NCBI RefSeq assembly: GCF_008831285.2
Contig: NC_045140.1
Location: 27,484,131-27,548,130 of the forward strand
DNA from: Nymphaea colorata
Taxonomy: Eukaryota > Streptophyta > Magnoliopsida > Nymphaeales > Nymphaeaceae
DNA length: 64,000 nucleotides
Direction of reading: 5' to 3'
Under the pieces are notes generated by a model, which ran no database searches, had not been told where the DNA came from, and saw only the letters and a program-made list of their open reading frames with translations. Made by a program: the position numbers and the translations under genes. Position 1 is the first letter of the stretch, and the number at the start of each line of letters is the position of its first letter. Positions 49,892 through 61,700 of the stretch are shown here, piece by piece.

Positions 49892-49931
49892 CACATATCT
49901 TGATTGATGCATTGCATGAGATGATATAAGT
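49759..49931. repeat. 44-bp direct duplication flanking a (TA)n tract
   Basis: The segment ttttcacatatcttgattga...gatgatataagt occurs at 49792-49835 and 49888-49931 with no visible difference. A 52-bp (TA)n tract lies between the copies, and another of about 26 bp (49759-49784) lies just before the first. The layout matches the one at 21961-22146. Confidence 0.92.
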
Positions 49932-50803
49932 AATCACACTAACTTAATACAATGCATTGGCCAAGTTTGATGAGACTAAATATCACGATGCATCACTCCA
50001 TGTTTCTCAAACGACAAAAAAGTATTGGAAAGGTTCTACAAATATGAGACACAGGTCGCTCTCTCCTCAAATCGTCGGTGCGTCCCCACCACGCCTCCAA
50101 ACAACCAAACACACCAGGACAAAATCGATCCGGTACATCAAAACAGTTGTGGAAATCTGGTACCTAAAATTTGACTAAACCGCGAGGACCCGTCCATGTA
50201 TACATTGACTAAACCGCCAGCTCCATCTGTCCCCCACCCCCATTTGAATCGTCTCCCTTCTTCATTCACTTCCTTGCACCAACCATAACATTCACAGCAA
50301 GCATCTAAAAAAAGATTAATTCTACTTTTAAAACACATTTTGTTGCCAAGAAAAATATGACAATTCAATGATGGTGTTGCGCAATGACCTCTATTGACTC
50401 GACAAAACAATATTCCGGCATACTTTTTATTTATTTTTTTGTTTTTGTTTTTTTTACACAAACTCATTATTTCTGGAAAGAAAAACGATCAAATAATGTT
50501 GGGCCTCTAAAGTGAAGTTGTCGTGGGGTGTTTGTGACGGTTTTGACAGAGAGATTTGGGGTGTCGTGGGAACGTGTACAGGCTGACTATTCAAAACATG
50601 TGTAGCGAACCGAAAGCGTCGTCACGGGGGACGGAAGTGTGCCGGACAGGTGAGGGAAGCTTTGAGAGGGACGCGTCCAGCACGGCGGAGAGGGAGATGT
50701 CGAGCCGGTGAAAGGAAAAGGAGGAGCTGTAAAAGTCGGGTTGAATCTGACCGCGTAGCCTTCCCGTCGGTCGCGTGGTCCCCCCTCGGCGACGGTCTGT
50801 GTG
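49932..50803. other. Spacer and promoter region of the small two-exon gene
   Basis: AT-rich to about 50500, then sharply GC-richer (50580-50870), consistent with a proximal promoter. Frames here on both strands are chance products of that GC-rich stretch. Confidence 0.45.
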
Positions 50804-50817
50804 AAGACACGTGTCTT
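50804..50817. promoter_or_regulatory. Palindromic G-box (aagacacgtgtctt)
   Basis: A perfect 14-bp palindrome centred on CACGTG (50808-50813), 55 bp upstream of the TATA box of the small gene. G-boxes of this kind bind bZIP and bHLH factors and act as ABRE-type elements. Position and perfect symmetry suggest a real site; the binding factor is not known. Confidence 0.6.
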
Positions 50818-50871
50818 AACTTGGAGAGTTCGTTGTGGGGACCGCTTGGCTCCTCTGCAACCCGCAGGCTC

Positions 50872-50878
50872 TATAAAA
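50872..50878 (+). promoter_or_regulatory. TATA box of the small two-exon gene
   Basis: tataaaa within ggctctataaaacg, about 120 bp before the ATG at 50994, in a GC-rich promoter. Confidence 0.72.
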
Positions 50879-50993
50879 CGATTTCCGGTGTTGGCGCTGA
50901 AAAGCTTCGTCGTGCTGAGGCTGCAGTGAGGACGCGCAGCGTGACGGAGCTCGCAGAAGCGCAGAAAGGACGGCGATAGAGGGAGGGAGAGAG

Positions 50994-52256
50994 ATGAGGC
51001 AGATGGAAACGTCCTTCTCCATGGAGTGGTGGGAGAAGATGGTGGAGGCGATGAGGAATGCTTGGCTCGCCCTCGCCACCCGCCTCAGCTTCAGGAAACG
51101 CAGAGGTAACCAACTTCATCTTAATCATCTCCTCCTTCTTGTTGTTTCCGTTTCTCTTCTTGAAACCTCTCTTTACATCTCTGGCTTCTACAACTGTTTC
51201 TTTTTTTTTTTATCTCACGAAAAGATCAGCCGCTGCAGTCAGTTGATCGCAGAAGCCCCCAAGCGGGGGCTCGGTCTTTTCCTTGATCCCTTTCGTGTTT
51301 AAAACTACACTTTAGGATGTCGCGGATTTGAATTTCGTCAAGATATGCTTATATCTCTGTTCACGCACTGAAATGTAATCGATCAACAGGTGGTGATGGT
51401 TGGACAGTTTTTCTTAAAAAGCTTAACCCAAAAAAGATTACGATGGCAGAACAGAAGTCTCGTAGAACGAAAAGTAGCCTTCGCAATTTGAGAATTGCAA
51501 TTGGCAGTTTCTTGTTGGAATTTTATTATTACAATGTGACATTTTTCTTCTTCTTAATTTTGCTCCATTCTTTATTTCACACAACTTCTGGAACGAAGCC
51601 CCATCAAGGGCCCTTCTGGTTAACTGGCAACAAGATGGCCTCTAACTTCTGTCCCCATACCTTCGCAGCCCCAAGGAACGAGGAATTTCTGGCTAACTTA
51701 TTACAATCGTGTACTTATAGCAATTGTTTGGCACACGAGTTTCACAGAATCCCATTTGGCCAAATTGTTTCATGAACAAAACCAGTGAATCTGTAGGAGT
51801 TATAAACATGAATTCTTGAAGGAACTGTGATTTATTCCAAACAAAAGAGGGCAACTGTAGCTCCTGATTTGAAATTCGTTTCCCTTCAACTCTACCCTTT
51901 TTACTTCTTCCAACTCCGCTAAAATTCATGCGAACACCTTCCTCCAATCCAAAACAGAGGTGAAAGGAAATCGACTTTCAATGAATTTAGATTGTACTCT
52001 TCGAGTCTCTTGACCGTTTAAATCTTTACGCCGAACAGGTGTAGGGCTGCTCAAGTTAGACAATGACGTAAGAACTTGCGGCTACGAAGATGTACACACA
52101 ATGTGGGAGATGCTGAGAAACAACGAAAGCCTCTCCGCCAGCAACCACCACCACCACCACCACCACCAAACTGTGAGGACGAACAGACAGAGGAGACGTC
52201 CCATCTGGAAGCTGATCGTTTGGGCTAGGCGAGCGCCTCTTCTTTGCCATCCTTAG
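50994..52256 (+). CDS. Small conserved plant protein, 109 aa, 2 exons, unknown function
   Basis: Exons are 50994-51105 and 52039-52256 with one GT-AG intron in matching phase. The N-terminus (MEWWEKMVEAMRNAWLALATR) is aromatic and amphipathic, followed by a basic RKRR. Exon 2 begins with the core GLLKLDNDVRTCGYEDVHTM and continues WEMLRNNE. It then has a His7 tract (CAC x7) at residues 74-80, a basic stretch (RTNRQRRRPIWK) and a hydrophobic end. From memory the core resembles a small plant family that includes Arabidopsis At1g19530, reported among hypoxia-responsive genes; this is not verified here. The ATG at 50994 is the first in frame after the TATA box; in-frame ATGs at 51003 and 51021 could also serve. 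The gene is convergent with the peroxidase. No enzyme motif is seen, and function is unknown. Confidence 0.8.
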
Positions 52257-53264
52257 ATGCAATCCACCACCCACCATTTAACTACCCTCCGTCTCCTACC
52301 TTTCATCGGTTTTTTTTTGCTTTCTACATGGCCTTCTTTTCTCCCTCCCTTTATATTTTATGTGTACAATCAATAACTGCTACCTGCAACATTATAAGAA
52401 ACGATCAAGTTGGAGACGTGAGTCGTCCTCCAACATCTTTTCTCGTCTTATATGTATACTTGCCGAAAGATGGCTGCTTTGGGAAGCAATATCTTTTCTT
52501 ATCATATGTATACACTTGGCGGAAGATGGTTGATGAGTGAAAAAGAGTTCTTTTTCTGTCCATAGCTTGGTTATGAACATCACGTGTGTGTTTCGTGCTC
52601 CAACTTTTCTGGTTCCCTCTTTTTTCTTTTCCAATTTGTACAAGTTGGTGTTTGATTTATAGTCGACTCCGCAGGTGAGTTGAGAGCCGAAAATACAATA
52701 CATGTTCAAGTTAAGTCGATTCGTTTCAACTCAAGGGTGAAACCAGATATCTTTGCTTGAGGGGCACTCACCATATATTTTGAGGGGCGTTTTATATATA
52801 AATGCAAAAATTTGGGATCAATCAATATGTAAATGAGAAAATTTTATTGGATTGTGTGGGCAACTGCCCACATTTGCCCGCATGTATCTCCGCCCCTGTT
52901 CCAACTCTTTAGTAAACTTAGATGGGCAGGTCCAGTGTTGGGCCTACTTCATTTCTTATTGAAGAAGCACTGCATTTTAAAGAAGCCAGTGGAAGTTTCA
53001 CCATTATCAGTTTCTTCATTAAAATGTGCCAAAAATAAAATCTAAGATTGCATGACCCCAGAAATTGAATAAATTCACTCTCAAAATTTGGTGGACTCAA
53101 GCTTGACTTTAAGTTTCTCTAAATAAAAGAACTTGATTATAAGTTCAGTCTTCCGACATGATCTCATTGATACAAGTCTCACAAGTGCAACCTGATATTA
53201 AAAAGGAGAACAGCAAGAAGTGAATAATCAAGCATCGATACAGTGTCATATATGCTCTTGATTC
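52257..53264. other. Spacer between two convergent genes
   Basis: Contains the 3' ends of the small gene and of the peroxidase. An imperfect duplication of tcttatatgtatacttg.cg.aagatgg occurs at about 52445 and 52498. No gene is recognised. Confidence 0.5.
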
Positions 53265-54851
53265 CTAATTGAACATGCTGCAGTCGCGGCGTATGTTTCC
53301 CTGCTGCCCGGTCTTCACGCCGACCCGGCCTAGTTTGGTGATTGCAGTAACAAATGCCCGCTCGAACGCGAACTTGTTTCCGGCAAATGTATTGACAGTA
53401 GGCCGAGACCGGCGGTCGGCGAAGAGGGATTGGTCGGAAGTGAAGAGTCCCATGCCTCTCTGCAAGTTCTGGAAGTAGGCATTGTCAAAGGACTTGGGAG
53501 TTTCAGGGTCCATGTTGATGGCAATTGTTGGATCCACATTCGTGGGGCACATACCCCGGAGCTGGGCTGCGTAGGTCCGGTTCATGGAGGGATCCACTCC
53601 ATTGTTGGGTTTGTATATCCGGCTAGAGAACCGGTTGCAGTGAGAAAATCCGACCGTATGAGCCCCTGCCAAATGGCAGATTAATGTAGCAAAAAATAAC
53701 CAACAATGTTGATATAACTTTTGGTCCTAAAGACTTGGTAGTTTCATGGTTGGCAGAAAAGACTAGAGAGAAGTTTCAGAGGGGAGAAGACGGCGAAATC
53801 CGAACCTGAGAGTGCGATCAGGTCTGTCTGAGTGAGACCATGGGAAGCAAACAGGGAGTTGAGTTGATCCAAGCTGAAGGTCGGTTGAGGAAGTTTTCCG
53901 GCGACACTTTGCGCCGTCGAACTCAGGCCATCCTTCCTTCCCAATTCCACGGCATAAGACGGTCCTCCGGCCTGCACGTCCAAACAACTTGTCGGATGTA
54001 CCGTTTGGCCATTAAACCCGTAAAAACTTTTTCTGTGTAAAACATAACTCGTAAGACTGTCTCCCATTTGGATTTGATTTTTCTTTCCGACTTTTATTCT
54101 GGAAATGTTATATTTTGGGTTTGTGCATACCACGAGAAAGAACTCGCTCCGTGTTTGATGGCCTAATCCCACTTTATGGAAAAACAGATAAAGTTTTCAT
54201 GATTTCTATGAATTCCAAGGCCATCAAACACACTCTTAAAAAGTGGAATCAATGAAGGCAGTACAACTCCGCCTTACCAGAGCAATGGCATCTCTGGTCG
54301 CCAAGGCCAGAATGTCAGCACAAGAGACCATATTCCTACATTTTGGGTCCGCATCCACGGCCGCCTTGGCCTTCATCACCGTGTCGAATCCATCTCCGGC
54401 CAGTGACAAGTTGTCCGGGTTGTCCTTCTCAGCCCGGTTGCTCGGAGTCGACGCGATTATTATAGATGCATCACAGCCCTAATGCAAACACGCGACCACA
54501 CAGATCAGTTCAGAAGAACCTAAGACCATGGTGCTAATGCTATGCCCATGCATATGCAGCAGTACCCTTGTTATGAACATGTTGAACCTGCACACTACCA
54601 CATACAGCATAAGCAATGGAAAGAAAAGGGAAAGGTACCTGAACGAAGCAGTCATGGAAGAAGAGCCTGACCGTCGCCGGCACGGTGACGAACGTCTGCC
54701 GGAACTTGGCGGCGACGGCGTTCCGGACAATGTTCTCGACGTTGGGACAGGTAGAAGCATAGTAGTTGTACCTTAACTGGGCTGCACCTGGGCTCGGTAG
54801 GCCGAGTGTCAGCACTAGGAATATGAGCAGAAGAAGGAGCTCCTTAGCCAT
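53265..54851 (-). CDS. Secreted class III peroxidase, 4 exons
   Basis: A haem peroxidase of the plant secretory type, acting in the wall or vacuole on phenolics and H2O2, for example in lignin cross-linking. Minus-strand exons are 54851-54639, 54478-54278, 53971-53806 and 53665-53265, the classic four-exon layout, giving 326 aa. Residues 1-24 are the signal peptide. R62 and H66 in RLFFHDCFV are the distal catalytic pair. GCDAS and [14 protein letters not shown] follow. H196 in [13 protein letters not shown] is the proximal haem ligand. All eight disulfide cysteines are present (STCP, HDC, GCD, KCRN, SCAD, SHC, GMC, RDC). The family name (PRX) is certain, but the individual number cannot be given. 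Intron 2 carries a small fold-back element. No TATA box was identified upstream. No defects are seen. Confidence 0.97.
54151..54231. mobile_element. Small fold-back MITE-like element in peroxidase intron 2, 81 bp
   Basis: The left end gtgtttgatggcct (54151-54164) and the right end aggccatcaaacac (54218-54231) are exact 14-bp inverted repeats around a 53-bp AT-rich centre. It lies in the intron between exons 2 and 3. Flanks show no clear target duplication, so it may be a deleted or old MITE. Confidence 0.6.
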
Positions 54852-56009
54852 TGTGGATGTAATTCGCAGGATGATGTCTTGCCTTGCCTTGATTGAATTA
54901 AGCTAAATACACAAGGCAATGACAGTCCGGGGGAATCTTTTGGTAGCCATCGTTGTTGGAATAAAGAAAAAGTGGGGATGGAGAAAAGGACGAAGGAGAT
55001 GGTTAATTCAATTGTATTCACGCTTTTGGAGGCTTCATGGCCTCCTTTCCAGCCAAAAGTTAGGCATCAACACTGTTAAATGTATGTCTCAAAAGTATTC
55101 TAGCTAGTGGCGTTCTTAAAGGCTCATCTATCTCCGGAAAGTTGCCTTCAAAACATATAAAAACATTCAACAGTGACAAAGTCTTCAAAACCATCTAAGA
55201 ATAATATTAAAAAGAAATAGCATATGACACCTGGTGCCAATATATTGCTTCATAAATTAAATTGATTTGCCACCAACCGCCTATTTAAACGAAGTCACAT
55301 GTGAACTTATATATATATATATATATATAGGTGCTCTGCATATGACTATTTCTAAATGAGCAATTTTTCTCTCTCCGCCACTGGATTTAGTCGATTTTTG
55401 GTAAAAATCCTTCGGATTCATACTTTCTTTTTTGTTTCAGCCCTTTGCTCTTATTATTATGATTTTTTTATGCTTCACAAGGAAAATACTAATATCATGA
55501 TTCAGCTGGTCAAAGAAGAGGGCATCGATGAAGAAAAATGTCTAGATTCAAGTTCTTTCAAGTTAACTTTCGTCAAAGAGATGGGTGAATTCGAGTTCAT
55601 TCAAGTTTGGCGTTTGAAATAAAAGAGTGGTATATTAATGATTTGGAGTAGTTCAGCAATCAATTTCAATGATTTTAAACTGATCATAACATCACGATTG
55701 ACTAACTTGAGTCTTGAAGTGGGTAGTTCCTGTTTTACTGTTCGAACTTGAAGTAATATTCAAGGTGGAGACGTTGATTTGATCGATTAAATTGTCTCGA
55801 AAAAATCGGATATAAAAAAAAATTAGTATTAGATTAAAAATTGGATCAGATTCAGATTTAAGAAATAATATCCAATTGAATTCATATTCAGATTCAAAAA
55901 TACATAAATATCCTATCACATTCAGATTCAGTCAGATCAGATTTAGTTTTAAACAAATATCTTATATTTAACACATTTACATTTTGAAAACTAACTAGAC
56001 TTGTTTCAA
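54852..56009. other. Peroxidase upstream region and intergenic DNA
   Basis: Presumed promoter, then AT-rich DNA with a (TA)n tract at 55307-55329. From about 55790 the text is full of gattcagat-type words, the start of a dispersed low-complexity repeat that continues to about 57950. Confidence 0.45.
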
Positions 56010-56350
56010 GGTTGGGATGAATTCAACTGTGAATGCAATATTTGGATACAAAAATCGGTCTTTTGATTGAGATTGAGACATAACTTTTATTCATTCTCGT
56101 TCAAATCTAAATTTGAATCCAAATATGTGATTATCCAAAAAAATAGATATGATTAAGAGTACATTTGATTGAAACAAGTTGGGATTGGGATGAATTCAAA
56201 TGTGAATGCAAAATTTGGACTCAAATAGGATTCAAAAATTGGACTTTAGACTCAGATTGAGACTTAACTTTTCTTGCTTCTCATTCTATCCAAATTTGAA
56301 TCAAAACATGTGAATATCTGAAAAAATATATATAGTCAAGAGTATATTTG
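56010..56350. repeat. Imperfect ~170-bp tandem duplication in a gattcagat-rich repeat
   Basis: The block gttgggatgaattcaactgtgaatgca... (from about 56013) recurs from about 56185 as gttgggattgggatgaattcaaatgtgaatgc..., and both run on to a version of tcaagagtatatttg. The divergence is clearly higher than in the 46- and 54-bp repeats, so it is older. Similar wording returns at 57620-57950, which suggests a dispersed family of unknown type. Confidence 0.7.
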
Positions 56351-56424
56351 TTTTGAAATCTGGTCCACTTACATTCCTAATTCAAGGCCCATTTTTCTCG
56401 TTGCTAAGCGTCTGACATGATGTA

Positions 56425-56427
<3 letters not shown>

Positions 56428-56461
<34 letters not shown>
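56428..56461. repeat. (TA)n microsatellite
   Basis: About 34 bp of alternating t and a. A second tract lies at 56573-56608. Confidence 0.95.
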
Positions 56462-56465
<4 letters not shown>

Positions 56466-56569
56466 TTGGATAAGGACGTAGCACTATTTGCCCGTGCAAA
56501 ACAAACAGATAGGCCTTCTGGAAGCCCACCATTTTAGGTCACGATCCACTTATGGAATACGGCCACTTG

Positions 56570-56572
<3 letters not shown>

Positions 56573-56608
<36 letters not shown>
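56573..56608. repeat. (TA)n microsatellite
   Basis: About 36 bp of alternating a and t, 110 bp after the previous tract. Confidence 0.95.
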
Positions 56609-56611
<3 letters not shown>

Positions 56612-56977
56612 CATTCATTGTGGCAAGCATGTGCAGATGGAGCTAAAGTTGAAAGTGCATGAACCAAACTTATTTTCATTCACGAGAAACTGCTTTCCAT
56701 ATGTTCCATGAGTGCTGTCATAATGCCTTTGAATCGGCATATTCGAATCGAATCATGCACTTTTCGATTCACTGCAACGAATCCGACACTTTCGGACTCT
56801 GACTCAGTCAGGGATAAATTAAAGGCATAGTCTGTTGATGCTTTATTTATTTTTAACCTTTTCTCTCTCATTTTTTATTTTTTATTTAAGAAAATGCAAT
56901 TGATTTTATTTGCAAACAGCTTTGATTTAGTTGATTTTTTAGAAGTTTTTTAATACGTATTTAAGAGAAACCACAAC

Positions 56978-56979
<2 letters not shown>

Positions 56980-57009
<30 letters not shown>
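56980..57009. repeat. (CT)n microsatellite
   Basis: About 30 bp of uninterrupted ct, in AT-rich intergenic DNA away from any recognised promoter. Confidence 0.95.
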
Positions 57010-57012
<3 letters not shown>

Positions 57013-58726
57013 TTGTGACGGTTTCACCAAATCCATTCGTGACATGGTTCCCTAAAAGTGGCTGATAAAAAGTCTAATTGTTTTGCTTCAACCCTAGTTA
57101 GCAGCTCATCAGATAACGATCATTAACTTAATAGCTCCATACTATTTCAGTCAAACTTGTTTGCAATTTATCTTAATAACGTTATTCTTTTCTTTTCTTT
57201 TTAACGTGCATATTTCATATTTCTAGTTAGCAATATTGTTAAATGGAGCCGAACCAAGTTCAGCATGTGTCTGTCCATAATATTTCAACAACCACATTAT
57301 ATATATATAGTCCACTCTTTTTTAAAAGTTAATGGGGACCAAAGATACTTTTCACTTTAGATACTACTAGTTATATAGCAAGCTGTCACGCTGACCAAGG
57401 TTAAGTCCGGCTCCACCGGATTGAACCGTCTTTGACTCTATGGGTTATATATTTGGCTGATGACCAAGAACGAAAGGGTCGCCAAAGTCCAACTAATATT
57501 CTATCCCAACAGCAATAAATGCATGCTGTTTATTATCAAGCCTACAATGTTAATAGTTGGACTTTATAGAAATATCAATATATTCGATTTAGATATCATA
57601 TCTGATGAATCTGTATGCATATAGAAAAAAGTCTGATTAAGAATCGGAATCCGATTCAGTTATAAGAAATGAAATCCGATCGGATTCAGATTAGAATTCT
57701 GATTTAAATGAATATTGACTAGATTCAGATTGAATATAATTTTAAATAAATATCATATATTCAATGTTTATAATATTGTTTGGATTTGGTCTAAAAATTG
57801 GACTCCAATGTTAATCCAAAAATCTGATTTAAATCAGATTCAGATTCTAAATTTAGATTTTGGATTCGGATATGGTATTGATTTTTTTTTCATTCCAAGG
57901 AAATGCATATGGAGTATATATCCGATTTGAATCTGATCCACTTCCTAAGACTTGGTTGTAATGCTCTCTCTCTCTCTCACACACACATACACACACACAT
58001 ATAATTTGAATCTACTTGGTTTGGATCCAGTAGAAGCTTACGCTACAAGTAACATTTGAATCTGTATTTTAAGTTATTCTGGTAAGTTTGGGCATGTAGA
58101 TGTGACAGACAGATAGTCATATTTAATATTGACTATCAGTCTCCAAATCTTGTTCCACCAACATAAAATTAGAGTGAAAATTTTGTCGACTATTTAATCA
58201 TATGGATCACATGCAAATGGTCAACTTTAGTTAAAACAATTATAACATATCGGCACTTTGAGGGTGGTTGGTAATATGAAGATGAGGCTGCGACTATCCC
58301 CTCGATTTAAGTTCTAATTCCTTCAAACTTCCATGTGTCAGGAAAGAATATGAATCTAGTTATTTAGAGAATGTAGATGTAGATGTAAAAACTATACCAA
58401 CAATTTGGTTTTAGCATCAAAACAAACGCTCTAGAATTAAGTTCGATGATTTGATCAAGTTTCTTAAATGGCTACGTGTTCATCCAAAGGCGAATAACTG
58501 GCGTTTGGCATTTGATGGGAACATGGTAGAAGCAAGTCTCGCGTCTCTCAAAAGGTTAGGGCTGCAACTCCAAGATGTGGATTTTGTCCACATATGTCTG
58601 AGATTGTGATTTGTTCGAGGTGGGGAGCGATCGAGCTGCGATGGGGATTGACCGCAGGTCCACTCACAAGAGGACTCAAGAGGGTAGATCTGCCGATGCC
58701 ATGAAATCAGTGGAAGCTTTTATCAG
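57010..58726. other. Intergenic DNA, nothing recognised
   Basis: AT-rich, with further gattcagat-type repeat words at 57620-57950 and a (CT)n/(CA)n run at about 57966-58000. No gene-like frame. Confidence 0.4.
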
Positions 58727-58752
58727 GCAGCAGAAGCAGCAGCAGCAGCAGC
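58727..58752. repeat. (CAG)n trinucleotide run
   Basis: cagcagaagcagcagcagcagcagcgg, giving a Gln run in one frame. A TATA-like ctatataag follows at 58760-58768, and a (CT)n tract (58920-58937) and a (GA)n tract (59016-59033) follow in turn. This could be a promoter and leader for an unseen transcript, but no coding exon was found beyond it. Confidence 0.7.
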
Positions 58753-58768
58753 GGCTTCTCTATATAAG

Positions 58769-61700
58769 ATTGGCTTCTCTGCACAAGATTGGTTTATTGT
58801 TTCTGTAAGTAATTGAGTGGATTAGTGACGAGGAGCCCCGCCTCATCCTCTGCAACTCTCTGCCCTCTGCCCCTCCAGCCTGCTGCTTCTTCTTCATATT
58901 CAATGCACCCCAGCAACTACCCTCTCTCTCTCTCTCGCTTTCTTGCTTTGTCCTACCCATTCACTGCTTCTACTCAAATAATTGAGCCCCACCATAGAAG
59001 GAGACAGAACTGAGAAGAGAGAGAGAGAGAGAGATTCTTTAGTTGCAGAATTATTGGTGGTGGTGGTGGTAGCCGCAGATGATGTAGCGGAGGAACGGTA
59101 CAAGTGATGTCATGCTCAATCATTAAGTTTTATGATATTCATAATTAAGGCCCTGTTGATTTGACAAAAGGAAGAAGGGGGGGGGGCATCCCCAACACAT
59201 CACACGCCCCATTGTACAGTACTTGTTCTTTTGTCTTCCCCCACAGTTGTACAGTACCTGCTCATCTTCATCCCTTCTTTCCCTTTACCTTCACCAGTGA
59301 TCCATTGTTTATGCAATGAAACATCTCGATTCACCGGCAGCGGCAAAGATGGCTATGTAAAGATTAAACCAGAAACCGAAAAGAAAAAGCACAAGAGAAA
59401 TTGAATACGCGAGACCAGAGGTACAGCAGACCCATTATTGCATCTGCTACTGGCAAGTACCGACCAGATAAGAGCGCGAAGCCCCAGGCCAAGAGGGCAG
59501 GACTGGGAAGCGCCTGCACCCATCTACCAGATGACACGGACACCCACACTCACTGTCTCTCTGCCTCATGGACGCAGCATGAGGGGAAAAAAACATGCTT
59601 CCCTAATCCTCTGGTCTGGGCCTCTGGGTTCCTTCCTTCTTTTCTTCCTTTCAGCAGTAGCGGCAGCACTGCTACCAACAAGTTACTGCTTTCCTGCGAT
59701 CGATCCCGTAAAGAGAATCTTAAGCGTAATTGAGCGTCGCGAATCTCACTTCGTCTCGCTCTTCCCCGTAACTGCTGTTCCCACGATACCACCTAAGTTG
59801 ATGACGGTGATGATGACCAGAATCAGGAAATGAATTAAAAAAGAACACCACCACTGAATCACTGATGCTGTTAAAGAAAAGGACACCATATGCTCGCACC
59901 TGAACTGCTCTCTTGAAGTATGGGAGAGTGCTAAAAGACTGTTCCCTATAACCTGCACGAAAGACTGAATCCTTGTATGTCCTTCACGCAGCATTTTGCG
60001 GAATTTTTATGTCGATGTAGACCGATAAAATAAACAGCCGGCCGCGATGGTATTTCGTATTGTTAATTCAAACCATCGAGTGACCTGATCGTTTTCTGCC
60101 AGCATTTACACCGTTATCTCCGTGAAGAAGATGCATATTCAAAGGGAAATCTCAAGGTGGTGGTACCTCAGAATATTCCTTCATCTGTTCTCTTCTGCTC
60201 AACTTTTGCCTTTATGTTGAATAGAAGGTTAAAAATTTCTTGAATTCTGTAAAAATTTAATGCGCATAATGTCGAATAGTGAGTAAGCATCTGACAACTT
60301 CGCCAAACTCTTCAGGTTCACAAGCAAAGACTGCTGTACAAGGGCAGGTGAGCCCATTTCCCAAATTGAACCTGAAACAGTGGAACTGGCACCCCACGTC
60401 TGAATGGCCAGATCTGTGCATTATAATTGCTCATGACAGATTAATTAAAAAACTTTAATACAAGTACTACAAAACAAGGACAACATGTAAATCCAAAGGA
60501 AGCACACCTTTTTAAGGTATTAATTTGTACATTGGCTTTCTCTGACAAATAAAGGATGTGGTTCTACAGAATTACAGGTCCCGCTTGGGGGTTCCAATTC
60601 ATTAACAATTATTTTCTTGATAAAATACCAAATGGGCATGTGAGATCTGATCTTGTTGGTCCTACTCTTGCCCTACATACGCATATGGATCGTATTTCGG
60701 CCTTAAAGTTCTGCCTTCTCAACGTCAATAAGAATATAACTTGGAGCAGGCAAGGAGCATCAGAGAAGTTTGTCGCTACTCCAAGAGCGGTCATGTTTGA
60801 GTTTCCCTTTAAGCTTGTTCTTAAAATAATATCATTGCCTCTTTGAGTCAGACCTCTTTCCGGACAATAAAGAGACAATGGAAACTGAAGCCATGTGTCC
60901 AGTCTGTTCTCATAAACAACGTCAAGTGATTAAGAATTGCAGATCCCATTCATTGTAAGTTCCTTTATTTTTTGGTCGATAGGAAGCGAAATTATTAGGT
61001 GGTTTTGCAGATTCTTTTCAGGAATGCTACTATAGAAGCATACTACATTACATGGTGTCAGCACAGCATTCAAGCTTTCTGGAAATTTCCATTTGGCAAT
61101 AAATTGTTGAATTTTCCAGTAAAAACTTTTGACCCTCCGATCTCAGAAATTGAGCTTCTGGTTTCTGAATTCCTTGATATGGGCCATACTTCTGCTGACC
61201 GCTACGAAAGAGGAAACTTGCATGCTTTGTCCTTATCATTTAAACCCATCCGAAAATTCCGGTGCTCCTTTTCTGTCATCACAGTGAATAAGAACTCGCC
61301 TACTTGAAACAACGATATGCAAGACTGTAAAATCTCGAGCTTGCCCACATAACAGCCTTCTGCCCACAAACTATTATTTGCCAATTGTGAGTAAAAGTTT
61401 AAACAATATCTAGAAATTTAGGACAAAATTCCCGCTTCCAAAGTTTAAAATAAAAAGGCTCGTCCTTGTGCCCTTTAAGTTGATGGAGGTATGTATACGT
61501 ATAGACCCTTGGAATCAATATCTACTGATATTAATCTTCAAAGGGGCTTAATTCATCCAAATGAACCTAGCTATCTTCTATTAACTTATTTAATGAGATT
61601 ATAAAGTTATTTTACGAAGTACAAGCTATGAGTAAAAGAAATAGATATCTGAAGATTCGATATGGCCGTGCAGATGCAGGTCGATTATCTGTATCTTTTT

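Noticed and set aside
50622-51128. Overlapping frames of 60-109 aa on both strands near 50.6-51.1 kb
   Set aside because: They fall in the GC-rich promoter and first exon of the small two-exon gene. None has a domain or splice-consistent extension.
59364-59994. Frames up to 131 aa in a GC-richer patch
   Set aside because: Overlapping frames on both strands, low-complexity Ser/Pro content, no domain and no promoter. Treated as chance.
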